Shown here: positions 1-6,502 of the stretch, in pieces
Numbering within the stretch: position 1 is the first letter of the stretch
Layout of the letters: each line of letters opens with the position of its first letter
Origin: Nitrososphaerota archaeon
GTDB taxonomy: Archaea > Thermoproteota > Nitrososphaeria > Nitrososphaerales > CADDZS01
Length of the DNA: 8,076 bases
Assembly: GCA_027886785.1 (NCBI GenBank)
Contig: JAPCJV010000068.1
Coordinates: 1-8,076 of the forward strand
Reading direction: 5' to 3'
Position numbers and translations under genes: made by a program
Notes under the pieces: generated by a model
Databases searched by the model: none
The model's input: the letters and a program-made list of their open reading frames with translations, nothing else
Told to the model about the DNA's origin: nothing

Positions 1-9
1 AGGCATAGA

Positions 10-68
10 GTCTATACTCCCACTGGGAGTAGTTAGAGTAACAAAGTTGCTCTAGAATTTCTATAGAC
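10..68 (+). other. Predicted three-way-junction RNA or DNA fold
   Basis: Three complementary segments nest here. The outer stem is GTCTA at 10-14 with TAGAC at 64-68. Hairpin one is TACTCCC (15-21) with GGGAGTA (25-31), a perfect 7-bp stem with a 3-base loop. Hairpin two is AGAGTAAC (35-42) with GTTGCTCT (46-53), 8 bp including one wobble pair, loop AAA. Together they make a cloverleaf-like fold ending 56 bases before the M20 start codon. It could be a leader element, a small RNA, or the 3' end of an upstream transcript. A TATA-like box lies after it (about 93-100), which argues against it being part of the M20 mRNA. The pairing is seen directly; the role is unknown. Confidence 0.4.
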
Positions 69-92
69 AAATCGAGATTTTCCTCTTCGTAC

Positions 93-100
93 AATTAAAT
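93..100 (+). promoter_or_regulatory. Possible TATA box for the M20 gene
   Basis: The AT-rich octamer AATTAAAT lies about 25-32 bases before the ATG at 125. That spacing suits an archaeal TATA box with a very short leader. A GAGG at 112-115, nine bases before the ATG, could act as a ribosome binding site. The box is a weak match, so confidence is low. Confidence 0.3.
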
Positions 101-124
101 AGCGACATCAAGAGGACAGGTCAT

Positions 125-1339
125 ATGCTGATTTCTGACGCACGTCGTGAATTGAAATCCGCCGTCGCGAAAATACGGGAAGACATCATCTCTTTCGCAC
201 AAGAAGTGATGAAAATTCCCAGCGTGAGCGGAGACGAAAAAAAATGTTCCGAATTTATCGCCAACGAATTAGAATCAATTGGTTTGGAGACCTCATTAGT
301 TGAAGGAGAAAAGGGTAGACCTAACGTCGTTAGCATTCTGCGAGGTGCAGGCAATGGCAAAACTTTGGGATTTCACACGCATAATGACGTTGTTCCAGAA
401 GGAAACCGTGATCTCTGGAAATTCGATCCATGGGGCGGAGAAATTGCTGACGGAAAGATGTATGCGAGAGGGGCTTCTGATTGCAAAGCTGGGATCATTT
501 CAGGGGTCATGGCGGTTAAAGCTCTAAGGGAAGCCGGAATCCAATTAGATGGCAACGTAATGGTGTCTGTTCCTGTAGGAGAAGAAATTAGCTGGCAATT
601 CGGCACCCAATTTCTCTGGGAAAACGGGTACTTGAAGGCGGACAACATCATACTAGGATGCCCCACTCTGCATGGGCCACAGAGCATTACGACCTCACAC
701 AAGTCGTTTTTACAACTAGAAGCCACAACCTTAGGGAAAGCTGTACCCAGTGCCTTTCCCTGGACTGGAGTGAATGCAGTTGAAAAAATGTCTCAGCTCA
801 TTGTCGAGTTATTACATCTAAAACTGAATTTCAACCCGCATCCGTTACATCCCCAAGGCCCGACAATGTCGCTTGGAACGATGATTAAGGGGGGTTTTTC
901 TCCCACCGCTACCCCAGAAACCTGTACAGCCGTCTTCGATTTCAGAATCCTTCCGACTCAAAAAAAGGAAGATCTGCTGAGATCCATAGATCAGATCGCA
1001 GAAGGTCTGCGGACGAAAGATCCTAGTTTTCGGGTTGCTTTCAAAGAATTAAGATGGGTCGAGGGAGACGATGTTCCACAAGATTCGCCGGTGGTTCGGG
1101 CTCTTCAAAAGGCCTCAGAGGATATGCTCGGCCATACTGCGTCCATCGAAGGGATACCCCCAATAGGTCCGTCGAGCTACTTGAACAACATAGCGAAGAT
1201 TCCTGCGATCACATGGTCTCCCGGAGATTCTACTGCAAACATCCATGGACCAAACGAATGGGTGAGAGTTGATGATATCATTACGATAACCGAAGGCTAC
1301 GCTCTTGCCGCAGTTTATTCACTTGGTTTGAAATCCTAG
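125..1339 (+). CDS. M20-family metallohydrolase (ArgE/DapE/CPG2 type), altered active site
   Basis: A 404-residue protein of usual length for M20 di-zinc amidohydrolases, which remove acyl groups or C-terminal residues from small peptides and N-acyl amino acids, usually in the cytoplasm. No signal peptide is seen. Family landmarks occur in order: HND in FHTHNDVVP (H86, D88), the bridging Asp in RGASDCKAG (D119), the Glu pair E153-E154, and the C-terminal His in NIHGPNEWV (H374). Two conserved positions are changed. The G-E/D-P-T motif that supplies a metal ligand reads GCPT (C179). The lid-domain AHxS motif, whose His reaches into the partner subunit's active site, reads VPSA (P208). It may therefore bind one metal, act on an unusual substrate, or be a non-classical member. 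The ATG at 125 follows GAGG at good spacing. A small membrane-protein gene follows. The family is sure; the substrate is not known. Confidence 0.9.
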   Translation: MLISDARRELKSAVAKIREDIISFAQEVMKIPSVSGDEKKCSEFIANELESIGLETSLVEGEKGRPNVVSILRGAGNGKTLGFHTHNDVVPEGNRDLWKFDPWGGEIADGKMYARGASDCKAGIISGVMAVKALREAGIQLDGNVMVSVPVGEEISWQFGTQFLWENGYLKADNIILGCPTLHGPQSITTSHKSFLQLEATTLGKAVPSAFPWTGVNAVEKMSQLIVELLHLKLNFNPHPLHPQGPTMSLGTMIKGGFSPTATPETCTAVFDFRILPTQKKEDLLRSIDQIAEGLRTKDPSFRVAFKELRWVEGDDVPQDSPVVRALQKASEDMLGHTASIEGIPPIGPSSYLNNIAKIPAITWSPGDSTANIHGPNEWVRVDDIITITEGYALAAVYSLGLKS

Positions 1340-1348
1340 TTTTATTTT
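1340..1348 (+). terminator. T-rich tract after the M20 gene
   Basis: The stop codon is followed at once by TTTTATTTT. T-rich tracts commonly end archaeal transcripts without a hairpin. If active, the small membrane-protein gene downstream would need its own promoter or read-through. Confidence 0.35.
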
Positions 1349-1404
1349 CCGTTATGTGTTACAAAAGCTCAATTTTAGGTAACGTCCAAATAAGTCCGAG
1401 TTTT

Positions 1405-1605
1405 ATGGCCGAGAAGCTTTTCACGTTGGGGAAGATAGTAGCTGTCGTTTCTTTCATAAGTGTTGTTTACTTTCTTGCTTCCGCTGGAACGAATCTGACA
1501 TTGTATCTCACAATAACCGCTATTTCGATCCTAGGAATGGGGATAGGCGGGGTGCTCGTGCGAATTTCCGACAGAAACATTAATGCAAAATCGAAAGAAA
1601 ATTAG
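1405..1605 (+). CDS. Small hydrophobic protein with two membrane helices
   Basis: No family is recognised. Read from the ATG at 1405, the product is 66 residues with two likely membrane helices at about residues 8-27 and 31-52. A tight polar turn (SAGTN) lies between them, and a charged, Arg/Lys-rich tail (RISDRNINAKSKEN) follows. This is a hairpin protein whose tail would be cytoplasmic by the positive-inside rule. The frame is open further upstream to another ATG at 1354, but that adds a polar stretch just before the first helix, so the start at 1405 is preferred. It lies 65 bases after the M20 stop on the same strand and ends 10 bases before the stop of the convergent permease gene. It could be an accessory membrane subunit. 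The hydrophobic pattern supports a real gene, but such a short one remains uncertain. Confidence 0.55.
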   Translation: MAEKLFTLGKIVAVVSFISVVYFLASAGTNLTLYLTITAISILGMGIGGVLVRISDRNINAKSKEN

Positions 1606-1615
1606 AAAGAGGGGA

Positions 1616-3301
1616 TCATACTGGATAGATCTTTCTATTCTTCGCAACGATTCTAATCACAAGAATAGATCCAATAAGCATTAGACACATCAGAACCGAC
1701 ATTGCTGCAACAACGGGAAGGGTGCCGCCGCTGCCCGAGTAGGTTGAGAGAATTAATGTAGTTAGTAAAGATGACGACGGTCCCGTCAACAAGATAACCA
1801 CTCCCACTTCTTTGAAAGAGTCCACGAACATGTAAAGAAATGAATTTACGATTGTGGGCTTCAAAAGAGGGAAGAGAACATGCACGAAGGTACGACTCCA
1901 CCGGGATCCGACCACGCTTGCAGATTCTTCCAGCTCATCTGCTAGCTGAATCAGGCTATTGGCTGAAAACCGGATCGATATTGGTAGCCAGATCACAACA
2001 AGAGCTATCAACATCACCCATGTAGTTCCATACAAGCTATTAACTCCTGGGAGTACTAGAAACATCCAGATAAGTCCCACGCCGTAGACTATTCCTGGAA
2101 ATGCAAGAGGAAGGTTGCTGATGTAATTGAGAATTACCTTTCCTCTTGTCTTCCCCTTTATGAGGACATAGGCCATCATTGTCCCCAGGATCGTTGCTAT
2201 GACGGCCGATGCCGCATAAAGTTCGAAACTATTGAATACAGATTGCTGAAAAGATATTGTCTTTAGAGCATCCACGAAATTTGTCAGCGTAAGCCCCGCC
2301 GAGAAGGGGCCTATTCCCGGGCCGATCGTGTAGTAAGGAACCAGGGAGACAATGATCAGAGTGGCAAAGGGAAGAAAAAATACTACCGTGATAATGCCTA
2401 AACAAACTGCCAGGGCGACCCACCGCCACCTGCCAAGGTCAAACAAAGTCGCGACGCTGGGCCTGCCAGTCACTGTGACAAAACGGTACGATCGCCGCAC
2501 CGCGAAAAGATAGAGACTGATAATAATGATGGTCAATACCAGATAGATCAAGCCATATGCAGCTGCCAGACTATACTGCGAGGTTACATCCATGAGCAAG
2601 TATACCTGAGTGGCAAGATTTGCGATGTGCACCCTTGAACCTAATATGAACGGATATTCGAAAACCCCCACCACGAACAAGACACCGAGCATGAAAGCGG
2701 CAAGAATTTGTGGAGCAACAAGCGGAATTGTAACGTACCTGAGCGTTTTCCACGTGCCGGCCCCAGAAATCTGGGAAGCTTCCTCGTGGGAAGGATCAAG
2801 AGAAAGAAAAGCTCCTTCTAGCATGAGATAAGTAATTGGAATAGCACCGATCGCGGTCACAAAAATTAGACCGCCCATCGAAAAGACATCGAACGGTGCA
2901 AAACCAATTCCTGTAACATTTTCTACCGCAAGGTTAACCAATCCGATCTGGGGGCTCAGCAAGAAGATCCAGGAGATCGCTCCTACAAGGTTGGGTAGGA
3001 CCAGTGGAAAAATCGGTAGCAATCTTAAGAAAGATTTTCCGGGCACGTTAGTCCTAACGACTAACCAAGCATATGGGGCAGCAAGTACAATAGTTAGTAG
3101 TACAGTTCCCAAAGCATATTCCAAAGTACCTGCAAGTAAAGCTGGAGTGCGACTAGCCGTCAACGCTTGTATTATGTAGCTCAGTGTGAAGTTCGTCGAT
3201 CTAAAATTTGTTGTAACACTCCCATATAGCAAAAAAACGATTGGAAGTATGAAAAAAATTGTGACGACAAGGAAGATTAAAATGGGAATCTTTGTCGCCA
3301 T
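1616..3301 (-). CDS. Fused two-domain ABC importer permease (iron(III)/thiamine/polyamine-type)
   Basis: Inner-membrane permease of a binding-protein-dependent ABC importer with two permease domains in one chain, as in FbpB and ThiP. Numbered from the ATG at 3301 (561 residues), it has about twelve membrane segments in two halves. Each half carries the cytoplasmic EAA loop that docks the ATPase: EASQISG with P193 at the loop end in the first, ESASVVG with P478 in the second. The spacing fits EAA-x3-G-x9-I-x-L-P in both. A GTG at 3331 would add ten polar residues. The ATG is slightly preferred because a TATA-like TATTTAC (minus strand, about 3345-3351) would start transcription near 3322, inside the longer form. 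No ATPase or solute-binding gene is adjacent. The flanking genes are convergent (1605) and divergent (3481), so it appears to be transcribed alone. The fused layout is common in iron(III), thiamine, phosphonate and polyamine systems; the substrate cannot be told from the sequence. Confidence 0.9.
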   Translation of the reverse strand: MATKIPILIFLVVTIFFILPIVFLLYGSVTTNFRSTNFTLSYIIQALTASRTPALLAGTLEYALGTVLLTIVLAAPYAWLVVRTNVPGKSFLRLLPIFPLVLPNLVGAISWIFLLSPQIGLVNLAVENVTGIGFAPFDVFSMGGLIFVTAIGAIPITYLMLEGAFLSLDPSHEEASQISGAGTWKTLRYVTIPLVAPQILAAFMLGVLFVVGVFEYPFILGSRVHIANLATQVYLLMDVTSQYSLAAAYGLIYLVLTIIIISLYLFAVRRSYRFVTVTGRPSVATLFDLGRWRWVALAVCLGIITVVFFLPFATLIIVSLVPYYTIGPGIGPFSAGLTLTNFVDALKTISFQQSVFNSFELYAASAVIATILGTMMAYVLIKGKTRGKVILNYISNLPLAFPGIVYGVGLIWMFLVLPGVNSLYGTTWVMLIALVVIWLPISIRFSANSLIQLADELEESASVVGSRWSRTFVHVLFPLLKPTIVNSFLYMFVDSFKEVGVVILLTGPSSSLLTTLILSTYSGSGGTLPVVAAMSVLMCLMLIGSILVIRIVAKNRKIYPV

Positions 3302-3344
3302 AATTGCTTTCTGCTTAGTAGAATTATGCACAAATTAGCCGATG

Positions 3345-3351
3345 TAAATAC
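3345..3351 (-). promoter_or_regulatory. Possible TATA box for the permease gene
   Basis: Read on the minus strand this is TATTTAC within an AT-rich stretch. A start site about 25 bases on would fall near 3322. That gives a leader of about 20 bases to the ATG at 3301 and would leave out the GTG at 3331. This is a moderate match only. Confidence 0.3.
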
Positions 3352-3439
3352 CTTTTGTGCGATTCCTGGGCATCGAAACTTGATCGTGTATCAAAAAAGA
3401 AAAGACCTTTTTCTTCTGAATGGAAGGAGTGATTCTCAA

Positions 3440-3448
3440 ATTTATATT
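3440..3448 (+). promoter_or_regulatory. TATA box for the M29/NicX-like gene
   Basis: The sequence ATTTATATT is a good archaeal TATA-box match, centred about 36 bases before the ATG at 3481. Transcription would begin near 3470, giving a leader of roughly ten bases. No Shine-Dalgarno sequence precedes the ATG, which fits a near-leaderless mRNA. Confidence 0.6.
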
Positions 3449-3480
3449 AGACTCGATGAATCAACAAAAGTTGTAAGATA

Positions 3481-4578
3481 ATGAGCGCTGCTACTGCAGG
3501 TTATCCAGGATTTCAAACATCTTCTCCTTATGTTCTGCCTTTGCTTCTCGAAGCAACGAAAAACTGTATCGAAAATTTTTGCCGAGTCAAAGAAGGTGAA
3601 AACGTCCTAATTCTGGGGGAGTTCGATACGGATCCCATTGTTGTTTCGGCTTTCGCGGCATCAGCAAAGCTCGCAAAGGGGAATGTATCCATCATGATGA
3701 CGAGCCCGTACAGCGCTGGAGGTTGGCTAAAAGGTCAGCCGAATGATATGGTAGTCGGTGCGTTTGAAAAATCTGATGTCCTAATCTCCTGCTCTTACTT
3801 TGAATTCGCTCATAACGAGAAGACATTCTTTAACAAGATTTTCAGCGGAAAGTACAGGGTATGTTCACTCTTGAATGCGGCAAGTACTGGTTGCCTAATT
3901 TCTTCCGGGACTTTTCCCATTCCTCTGTTCTTGGAGATCGGCAAACGAGCCAACAGCATCCTTCAGAAAACCAAAAGAATCAAAATTACAACAAATTCTG
4001 GAACTGACATTATCTTCGATGGTCCAACGGGGATAAGGTATAGCAAGCCTCTGGAGCCGGGAACGTGGGACAATTTTCCCCTCATGGGAATAAACAATTA
4101 CCCCACCCAGTCAAACGGTGTTGTGGTGTTTGATGAGTCTACCATAACCGGAAGATCTTCGTCGCCAATCAAGATAACAATCGAGAACAATTATGTTAGC
4201 AAAATCGAAGGGGGTTCGGGAGCCGAGAGGAATGCGATAGATTCGTTCGCAAATGGTAGATTCGCTGTACGCCATCTAATGTTGGGTCTCAATCCTAAAA
4301 CTAGGATGGTAAATGCGCCCCAATTCGAAAGAGCCAGAGCAGCCGGAACTGCTCATATAGGTCTGGATGGAACCGGAGACTCCGGAGTTTTGGATCGGAC
4401 GAAGCCTGGTTACTCCCATTTTGACATGATCCTTGACACGCCTACTATTTGGGTCGATGATGATCTTTTTGTGAAAGACCGGCGATTGCTGATTCTGGAA
4501 AATCCAGAACTTCTCGAGATAGCCAGTGCGTATGGGGATCCGAAGAAAGTCTTAGCCCAGAACCCGTTCATGTGGTAG
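3481..4578 (+). CDS. M29 aminopeptidase-like / NicX-like metalloenzyme
   Basis: A 365-residue cytoplasmic protein of the fold shared by M29 aminopeptidases (AmpS, about 410 residues) and NicX, the non-haem-iron 2,5-dihydroxypyridine 5,6-dioxygenase (about 350 residues). The C-terminal half carries the family hallmarks: RHLMLGLNPKTR (H265), the GTAHIGLDG stretch (H292), SHFDMILDTPTIWVDD (H313, D315) and a final ILENPELL segment. H265, H313 and D315 match the His-His-Asp pattern of the iron site I recall for NicX. The length is also closer to NicX than to AmpS. It may therefore open an N-heterocyclic or related ring rather than cut peptides, though many archaeal relatives are simply named aminopeptidase. 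The start at 3481 sits just after a strong TATA box. It is divergent from the ABC permease and separated from the M20 enzyme only by that permease and the small membrane protein. The fold is confident; the reaction is uncertain. Confidence 0.8.
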   Translation: MSAATAGYPGFQTSSPYVLPLLLEATKNCIENFCRVKEGENVLILGEFDTDPIVVSAFAASAKLAKGNVSIMMTSPYSAGGWLKGQPNDMVVGAFEKSDVLISCSYFEFAHNEKTFFNKIFSGKYRVCSLLNAASTGCLISSGTFPIPLFLEIGKRANSILQKTKRIKITTNSGTDIIFDGPTGIRYSKPLEPGTWDNFPLMGINNYPTQSNGVVVFDESTITGRSSSPIKITIENNYVSKIEGGSGAERNAIDSFANGRFAVRHLMLGLNPKTRMVNAPQFERARAAGTAHIGLDGTGDSGVLDRTKPGYSHFDMILDTPTIWVDDDLFVKDRRLLILENPELLEIASAYGDPKKVLAQNPFMW

Positions 4579-4592
4579 TATCAAAATCAAAC

Positions 4593-4598
4593 TTTTTT
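4593..4598 (+). terminator. Oligo-T terminator after the M29/NicX-like gene
   Basis: A run of six T lies 15 bases after the stop codon at 4578. An uninterrupted T tract is a usual archaeal termination signal. The next gene has its own TATA box, so the two are probably separate transcripts. Confidence 0.45.
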
Positions 4599-4648
4599 GG
4601 CATATTCATTTCCCAAGAATTGATGGGTGGCATTTGCAACCCACTGCA

Positions 4649-4657
4649 CTTTATTAT
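4649..4657 (+). promoter_or_regulatory. TATA box for the parB-like gene
   Basis: CTTTATTAT lies about 26-34 bases before the ATG at 4683. Transcription should start at or next to the start codon, giving a leaderless mRNA. No ribosome binding site is visible, in agreement. Confidence 0.55.
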
Positions 4658-4682
4658 CCCATCTTCTTTCAAAAAAGTGTGA

Positions 4683-5597
4683 ATGAGCCGCCTAAATACC
4701 TACATCGAGTCCTGCAAGCAAATCGAGCCCATAGAAATCGGTCTATTGGTCAGAGCCAGCGATCAGTTGCGTTCTGATCTGGGAGATCTTTCCGAGCTTT
4801 GTGCCTCTATAGGAGAGAAGGGTCTCATCCAGCCGATTGTAGTCAGACCCAGAGGCTCAAGGTTTGAGATCATTTGTGGCAATAGGCGTTTCGAGGCATG
4901 CAGGAGGCTCATGAAGCGTCACGTGGAGTGCATCGTTCGTGACCTGTCAGATCAGGATGCATTCGAGATCTCAATCATAGAAAACATCCAGAGAAACACG
5001 TTATCCGTCATCGAAGAAGCAAAAGCATTTCAAAAATATGTATCGCAGCACGGATGGGGAGGAGTGTCTCAGCTAGCGAGAAAAATCGGCAAGAGCCAAG
5101 AATTTGTGTCGCATCGTATTGCTCTCCTGGATCTACCCTCGAAGGTCCTCATGAAGGTATCAGACAATGAGATCAGCGCAAGCCAAGCTCAGGAGTTGGT
5201 GTGGGTCAAGAACCAATCGTCGAGGGATCTCCTCTTTGAAACAATGGAGCGAGAAAAGTTAAGCATAGCAGAATTAAGGCGCATGAAAAGTGAATTGGAA
5301 CTCGGCGCCAGAGGCGATTCAGACAAAGACTACTACACCCCTCAATTTGAAAGTCGTGAAATAGAGGGTTCGCATTCCAGGTTCCAGCTAGAGTCAGATT
5401 CTTCAGAAAAAAAGGATAAGAAAGTCCTGGAGGAAGCAATTCTAGTTTTGCGCATTGCCCTAATTCGCATTGATGCCGTGATCCCAAAGGCCGGCTCAGG
5501 GAAACTGAGACGCGTATTGATGAAGGAGCGTTTTAACCTTCATGCACAAATCGATTCTCTGATCCGCGTCAAAATGGAAATGCCGTCGCCGAATTGA
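4683..5597 (+). CDS. ParB/Spo0J-family DNA-binding protein
   Basis: A 304-residue ParB-family protein, a class of CTP-dependent DNA clamps that load at parS-like sites and act in DNA segregation or gene regulation. The N-terminal ParB/sulfiredoxin-like domain covers about residues 16-105. Box I reads GNRRFEA (G66-A72) where bacteria usually have GERRxRA. Box II reads ENIQRN (E100-N105) where ENxQRE is usual. The key G66, R68, R69, E100, N101 and R104 are kept. A helix-turn-helix follows at about 127-147 (GVSQLARKIGKSQEFVSHR), with its linking helical domain to about 205. Then comes a polar, acidic linker (about 207-245) and a C-terminal helical segment (about 246-298) that may dimerise. No ParA ATPase is adjacent and no consensus bacterial parS was noticed. 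It could segregate the chromosome, belong to an integrated element, or act as a regulator. The TATA box supports the ATG used. Confidence 0.9.
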   Translation: MSRLNTYIESCKQIEPIEIGLLVRASDQLRSDLGDLSELCASIGEKGLIQPIVVRPRGSRFEIICGNRRFEACRRLMKRHVECIVRDLSDQDAFEISIIENIQRNTLSVIEEAKAFQKYVSQHGWGGVSQLARKIGKSQEFVSHRIALLDLPSKVLMKVSDNEISASQAQELVWVKNQSSRDLLFETMEREKLSIAELRRMKSELELGARGDSDKDYYTPQFESREIEGSHSRFQLESDSSEKKDKKVLEEAILVLRIALIRIDAVIPKAGSGKLRRVLMKERFNLHAQIDSLIRVKMEMPSPN

Positions 5598-5690
5598 TTG
5601 CTAGATTTCGTTTCATCTTAATTCCTCGCAGCTCGTGATCCTTTCGAAACTCTCTTAACAAGCGGGCAAACAGGAATTCGTTGACTCCAC

Positions 5691-6419
5691 TTGTCATTTG
5701 ACATCGCGATCTTTCTGGCAGCCACAGGCATAACCACTCTTGAAATAGTGGAGGCTGCCGCGGTCGGTCTAGCTTTATCGGCACATTCTGGAAAAAACTC
5801 AGCCTTTCTTTACGTTGCGTTTGGAATATTGGCTGTTATTATTCCAACCCTAATTCTGGGCAAGCTAATTGCCCTATTGCCAGATGTCTATGTTAGAACT
5901 GTTGGCGGTGCTCTCTTGCTCTATTTTGGATTAAGACTAATCAAGAGTGCCAGGCGATCCGTTTTGAAAAGCCGAAGTCCTGGGGGTTTCGGAACGGGCC
6001 TCGAAGAAGAATCGCACCGAGGACTAATGTACACTGCCTTCTCAGTTGGCGCGATTGAGGCTTTCGAAGCAGCCATTGTTTTGGTGGGTTTGTTACCCGT
6101 AGATTTTTCCTCCACTATCTTTGGAATAATTGTCGGTACTGTTATCGTCGTTGTTTCGACATACATTCTAAGAAAACAGGTGAGGAAGGTTAAGCAGGCG
6201 AACATGAAAATTCTAGTCTCTGCTCTATTGCTGTCATTTTCTGCCTTCTGGTTTGGAGAGATCTTTTTCGTGTTGAGTGATCTTTTGCTGATTCCTCTTT
6301 TCACTATGTTCTTCATCATTGTGTACGTAGTAGCCAACCGGCGATCCCCTCCTCCAACGAAAACGAAACAAGATTTAACTCGACCCATCGACCGGAATGA
6401 AGAATCTGCTACCAAATAA
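5691..6419 (+). CDS. COG4280-like membrane protein with duplicated ExxE motif
   Basis: A 242-residue integral membrane protein with about six or seven hydrophobic segments. It resembles the uncharacterised archaeal/bacterial group COG4280 (from memory). The two halves repeat a membrane-embedded acidic signature: LEIVEAA (E18, E21) in the first helix and IEAFEAA (E123, E126) after a basic loop at about 84-110. A further acidic FGE (E190) lies in a later helix. Paired ExxE helices recall cation carriers such as FTR1/ILT (RExxE) and UPF0016, so metal or cation transport is a reasonable guess, not a shown function. The last 25 residues are polar and charged. The start must be the TTG at 5691: an in-frame stop lies just before it (5682-5684) and no ATG or GTG is available before the first helix. 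It lies 93 bases after parB with no clear TATA box, so it may be co-transcribed. Confidence 0.75.
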   Translation: MSFDIAIFLAATGITTLEIVEAAAVGLALSAHSGKNSAFLYVAFGILAVIIPTLILGKLIALLPDVYVRTVGGALLLYFGLRLIKSARRSVLKSRSPGGFGTGLEEESHRGLMYTAFSVGAIEAFEAAIVLVGLLPVDFSSTIFGIIVGTVIVVVSTYILRKQVRKVKQANMKILVSALLLSFSAFWFGEIFFVLSDLLLIPLFTMFFIIVYVVANRRSPPPTKTKQDLTRPIDRNEESATK

Positions 6420-6470
6420 GTTAGAGATGGGGCAAAACTACATGACTGCCAGAAATTGTTAACAGAACAA

Positions 6471-6481
6471 TTTGATATTAT
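6471..6481 (+). promoter_or_regulatory. Possible TATA box for the universal stress protein gene
   Basis: TTTGATATTAT is AT-rich and lies 22-32 bases before the TTG start at 6503. This would give a leaderless or very short-leader mRNA. Confidence 0.4.
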
Positions 6482-6488
6482 GTGTAGG

Positions 6489-6499
6489 GGAGAATCTCC
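6489..6499 (+). promoter_or_regulatory. Inverted repeat GGAGA-A-TCTCC at the stress-protein start site
   Basis: A perfect 5-bp inverted repeat with a one-base centre sits between the TATA-like box and the TTG start. A bound repressor here would block the promoter or the start site, so it is a candidate operator. The left arm also gives GGGGAG (6487-6492) at a distance suitable for ribosome binding, and hairpin formation could then hide it. Both readings are inference from position. Confidence 0.35.
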
Positions 6500-6502
6500 T
6501 TT

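Noticed and set aside
373..726. Minus-strand open frame of 117 residues inside the M20 gene
   Set aside because: The plus-strand frame has clear M20 motifs throughout; the reverse frame shows no family features.
3391..3418. A-rich/T-rich imperfect hairpin between the divergent promoters
   Set aside because: Pairing is short (AAGAAA with TTTCTT) and low in complexity; AT-rich promoter DNA makes such matches by chance.
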